A stretch of 10,052 nucleotides of DNA from Methyloglobulus sp. (lineage in GTDB: Bacteria > Pseudomonadota > Gammaproteobacteria > Methylococcales > Methylomonadaceae). This document shows, piece after piece, positions 7,406 through 10,052 of this stretch; positions within the stretch are counted from its first letter, which is position 1, and each line of letters starts with the position of its first letter. A program made the translations under genes and the position numbers. The DNA lies in assembly GCA_013140405.1 (NCBI GenBank), contig JABFSV010000372.1, forward strand, positions 1 through 10,052, in the 5' to 3' direction. A model generated the notes under the pieces. It made no database searches. It was not told the origin of the DNA and worked only from the letters and a program-made list of their open reading frames with translations.

Positions 7406-9856
7406 TTAGTATTCCAAGCGTAATGACCCAAGGACTGTTAAGGGTTCTGCCGGAAGCCCTCCGATTTCATAAACATCCCCATGAAAGTAACTTTTATTTA
7501 AGATATTGTTTACATTAACCTGAGCTGTCAGATGCGATTTGCCAACGTCAAACCGATAGGCTGCCATAGCGTCCCAACGTGCATATCCAGGTAAACTGAA
7601 TGTGTTGGCTGTATTTCCCTGTCGCTGACCTGCTAGGTAAACCCCTGTCCCCAAACTAAACCGTTCGATTGGCTCGTATTTAACCCAGAAACTCGCTGAA
7701 TGCTCGGGTGCAAAACGTAAACGGTTGCCCTGGTTATCAGAATCTTTAGTGATCCTGGCATCGTTAAAGGCATAAGTTGCAATCAGACTAATTTGATCGT
7801 TGAGCTTACCGTTAAGATCAAATTCTATACCTTGGCTTCGCGCTTCACCGATTGCTCGCTGGAAACGCGGATCGGTAGAATTTGTATCACGGGTCAGAAG
7901 ATTTTCCTTGGTGATATGGTAAAAAGCCAAGTTCCCCGTAAGCTTGCCATCTAAAAATTCAGTCTTGATACCCCCTTCATATTGCGTGGCAGTTTGTGGC
8001 GCAAATGGCTGACCGTTCGCAGATCGGCCATTGTTTCCGCCAAAGGATTCCACATAATTGCCATATAGCGATAGCCAGGGTGCGACTTGGTAGACAATGC
8101 CTGCACGCGGGGTAAATTTTTCGGCGCGTAGGGTATCGAGGGTAATGTCGCTCAAAGACACGCCGCCGCCAAAAGCGGAACCCGAAGAAATATTCGCCCA
8201 GTTATAGCGTCCGCCCAAAAGAAGGTGTAGTTTGTCAAAAAATGTGAGTTGATCCTGAAAATACACACCGTACCATTCACCGCGATTATCCTGAACATCA
8301 TTGTGAGGTGTCCTTCTTAGAGCAGCGACATCTACTTGAGGATAAACTGGATTAAAAATGTTATTAATTTGTAAGTCAGAAACATCAAACTGGTCAAACG
8401 TCGTCCGTTCGTAATAGGTATCCGCACCGATCAAAACATTATGCTTGATTCCCAATGTTTCAAAATGTCCATTTACATCAAAATAAGCTGTATAGTTATC
8501 ACGAATTGAGTTACCAGTTGAAAGAAATAGCGGTAAGGAGCCTTTATTTCCAACGCCCAAAGGAAAGGTCTCAATATATTTGTTATCTACAAATGTTGCG
8601 GTTATGCCGTTACGGATTTTCCAGTCATCATTAAAATGATAAGACCAGTTGAATTCTACTAATGGCCCTTTGAAACTTTCTGTTGATCCAGGAACAATGT
8701 ATGAGCGATTACGCGGTACGTCAGCGAGATGGCCTTTAGCCCCATTAACCCCGCTAACAACAGGGATGCCCGGATCAAAAACGGTATCGTCATCGCGATA
8801 CTCAACATTGAGATTAAACTCAAGTGCGTCGGTCGGTTTCCAAGTCAGGCTTGGTGCAATAAATTTCCTTTCTTTACCCATGAAGTCCCGATAAGAACCC
8901 TTGTTTAAATAGGCGAAATCCAAACGGTAAAGCAGGGAGCCGTCGGCTGTGAGCGGGCCTGTGGCATCAAGGGTGGTTCGATAAAGATCATAAGAACCGA
9001 ACTGTTGCGATAGGGCATAATAAGATTCAGACAGGGGTTTACGTGTTACGGCATTGATAAGGCCACCCGGCTCAATTCGCCCATAGAGAATACTTGCCGG
9101 ACCTTTCAAGACTTCCACACGATCAAGATTTGCTGTCTCGAATGTCATATTTGGTACTCTTGCACCGTTACGCAGTCTATAAATATCCGTTCCAGAATCA
9201 AAGCCTCGTATCAGGAATTGATCATAGAAATCACCAAATCCACTTGTTTGTTGTACACCACTGACGTTTTTTGTGATGTCTTGTAGGCGTATGGCTTGTT
9301 GGTCGTTTGCCACTGCTCTTGGCACTACCTGGATCGATGCTGGCGTTTCCATAATCGGCGTGTCAGTTTTGGTTGCGGTAGTCGCATCGGTTGCCGAATA
9401 AGATTTGTTATAAGGATCACTCGTATTGTACGGGTCATTGGGGTCGTAATCCGCTTCCACCGTCACTTTTGGCAACGTCGTATCGCTGCCGCTAGATTGG
9501 GCTTCCGGCGTTTCTTCCACATCAGCCGTCTTCCTAAAATTGGCATCCGGGGTTTCCACGGTCACCGTCTTGGCATCGACAAAACGATATGTCATCCCGC
9601 TGCCTTGCAACAACTTGGATATGGCTTGCGCTGGGGTCATGCTGCCGTCCAGTCCGCCTGTTTTGAAAGCCCGCAGCTTATCGGCGGTGTACAACAGTTC
9701 CAGGTTGGCATCGGAGGCAAACCGCATCAAGGCGCTATTGAGCGGTTGCGCGGGAATATGGTATTGTTGCCTGATACTCTCTGCGCTTACCTTTCCGCAA
9801 AGTATTAAGGTGATAAACGCCATTATCAGGTGATGGCGATTGAAATGGATTGTCAT
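7406..9856 (-). CDS. TonB-dependent siderophore receptor with STN signalling domain
   Basis: This is an outer-membrane ferric-siderophore receptor of 816 residues, powered by TonB-ExbB-ExbD. The ATG at 9856 has a strong ribosome site (AGGAGA, 9861-9866). Layout: signal peptide (1-25, cleaved after VSA); STN domain (about 30-100, IPAQPLNSALMRFA to TYRFVDAKTVTVE); TonB box TLPKVTVEA (about 127-135); a linker with a repeated DPYN; plug (about 165-273, with TPASIQVVPR, LIRGFD, VEVLKGPASILYG and GGLINAVTRKP); then a 22-strand-type barrel ending SLRLEY with the usual terminal aromatic. The STN domain is found in transducing receptors (FecA, FpvA, FoxA) that tell a FecR/FecI-like anti-sigma/sigma pair that ligand is bound. 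No such pair is in the window. The ligand cannot be read from sequence; a hydroxamate type would fit a FoxB-like partner but is inference. The barrel centre (8221-8700) is about 37 % GC, the N-terminal coding part about 55 %. Confidence 0.95.
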   Translation of the reverse strand: MTIHFNRHHLIMAFITLILCGKVSAESIRQQYHIPAQPLNSALMRFASDANLELLYTADKLRAFKTGGLDGSMTPAQAISKLLQGSGMTYRFVDAKTVTVETPDANFRKTADVEETPEAQSSGSDTTLPKVTVEADYDPNDPYNTSDPYNKSYSATDATTATKTDTPIMETPASIQVVPRAVANDQQAIRLQDITKNVSGVQQTSGFGDFYDQFLIRGFDSGTDIYRLRNGARVPNMTFETANLDRVEVLKGPASILYGRIEPGGLINAVTRKPLSESYYALSQQFGSYDLYRTTLDATGPLTADGSLLYRLDFAYLNKGSYRDFMGKERKFIAPSLTWKPTDALEFNLNVEYRDDDTVFDPGIPVVSGVNGAKGHLADVPRNRSYIVPGSTESFKGPLVEFNWSYHFNDDWKIRNGITATFVDNKYIETFPLGVGNKGSLPLFLSTGNSIRDNYTAYFDVNGHFETLGIKHNVLIGADTYYERTTFDQFDVSDLQINNIFNPVYPQVDVAALRRTPHNDVQDNRGEWYGVYFQDQLTFFDKLHLLLGGRYNWANISSGSAFGGGVSLSDITLDTLRAEKFTPRAGIVYQVAPWLSLYGNYVESFGGNNGRSANGQPFAPQTATQYEGGIKTEFLDGKLTGNLAFYHITKENLLTRDTNSTDPRFQRAIGEARSQGIEFDLNGKLNDQISLIATYAFNDARITKDSDNQGNRLRFAPEHSASFWVKYEPIERFSLGTGVYLAGQRQGNTANTFSLPGYARWDAMAAYRFDVGKSHLTAQVNVNNILNKSYFHGDVYEIGGLPAEPLTVLGSLRLEY

Positions 9857-9883
9857 GTTTTCTCCTGGGTAAAATATTGCTTT

Positions 9884-9920
9884 CCTCCTATAAGACGTTT
9901 CAGAAAAAAATGTGACTCAA
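9884..9920 (-). promoter_or_regulatory. Candidate promoter/leader of the receptor gene
   Basis: Reading toward the receptor, the strand carries TTGAGT (9914-9919), a run of seven T (9904-9910), GAAACGTCTTATAG (9888-9901), then AGGAGG (9884-9889). A GAAA...CGTCT-like element after a T run resembles promoters read by FecI-type (iron-starvation) sigma factors, which would fit the STN domain. A sigma-70 reading with TTGAGT as -35 has too long a spacer. I see no convincing Fur box. The second purine block AGGAGG lies 27 bases before the start codon and has no normal start codon after it. Confidence 0.35.
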
Positions 9921-9981
9921 AAAGTGTGAAGTATTTTTGTTTTGGTGTGCTTATTGATTCGGCCTTATGAAGTTTTAAAGT

Positions 9982-10039
9982 CCGTTCGCCTTGAGCCTGT
10001 CGAAAGGCTTATGTGCTTCGACAAGCTCAGCACGAACGG
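9982..10039. repeat. Dispersed palindromic repeat at the right edge
   Basis: The arms 9982-10004 (CCGTTCG...TGTCGAA) and 10017-10039 (TTCGACA...CGAACGG) pair over 23 bases with four mismatches and a 12-base loop. The core TGAGC-TGTCGAA with CGAACGG is a palindromic repeat widely scattered in intergenic regions of many bacteria. It lies about 125 bases before the receptor start and probably marks the end of the receptor's upstream region. It differs in sequence from the repeats at 5652 and 5965. Confidence 0.75.
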
Positions 10040-10052
10040 TTCAAACATTAAA

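Noticed and set aside
9296..9808. A 170-codon + strand frame opposite the receptor N-terminus
   Set aside because: It is antisense to the STN and linker region. The arginine/histidine-rich composition is typical of a shadow of GC-rich coding sequence.
9911..9930. CRP-like site (TGTGA twice) upstream of the receptor
   Set aside because: The two TGTGA copies are in direct orientation, whereas a CRP site needs TGTGA facing TCACA at fixed spacing.

Overview
The window looks like part of a mobile or accessory region of a gammaproteobacterium. The evidence is an F-type (MPF_F) conjugation module, a TonB-dependent siderophore receptor with its own STN signalling domain, and a REP-associated tyrosine transposase (RAYT) relic of the Proteobacteria type. 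I cannot name the genus from sequence alone. A sulfur-oxidising Thiotrichales-like host is a guess from general resemblance and was not tested.

Left part (1-5619, + strand): four tightly packed conjugation genes in the order signal peptidase (TraF/TrhF type, S26), a TrbC-TraW fusion, TraU, TraN. The first two overlap by about 32 bases and the next gaps are 8 and 18 bases, so they are almost certainly one transcript. This order, with TrbC fused to TraW, is that of the SXT/R391 and R27 branch of F-type transfer systems rather than of F itself. All four proteins act in or across the periplasm, in pilus assembly or mating-pair stabilisation. The peptidase continues in an open frame to base 1, so its true start may lie to the left of the window.

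Middle (5620-6045): a repeat-rich junction. It holds the 5' half of a RAYT gene, cut just after its HUH motif, where a 26-base REP-like hairpin takes over. After a short palindrome there is a long inverted repeat (31-base arms). Each arm is itself a hairpin, and the two differences between the arms preserve pairing inside each hairpin. The inverted repeat runs over the stop codon of the next gene.

Right part (6042-9856, - strand): an iron-uptake pair. A TonB-dependent outer-membrane receptor is transcribed first. A hairpin in the 107-base gap and then a four-helix PepSY-TM inner-membrane protein of the FoxB-like siderophore-reductase type follow. Together they would bring a ferric siderophore across the outer membrane and probably release the iron by reduction in the periplasm. 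No fecI/fecR-type sigma/anti-sigma genes are in view, although the receptor has the STN domain that normally signals to them. Both genes have AT-rich cores flanked by GC-richer ends.

The right edge (9857-10052) holds the receptor's leader and promoter region and a second palindromic repeat of a kind widely scattered in bacterial genomes. I see no rRNA, tRNA, CRISPR array or complete insertion sequence. Nothing here is clearly a new biological system. The points most worth checking are the repeat-marked boundary between transfer genes and iron-uptake genes, the paired hairpins, the truncated RAYT and the unusual mid-domain of TraN.
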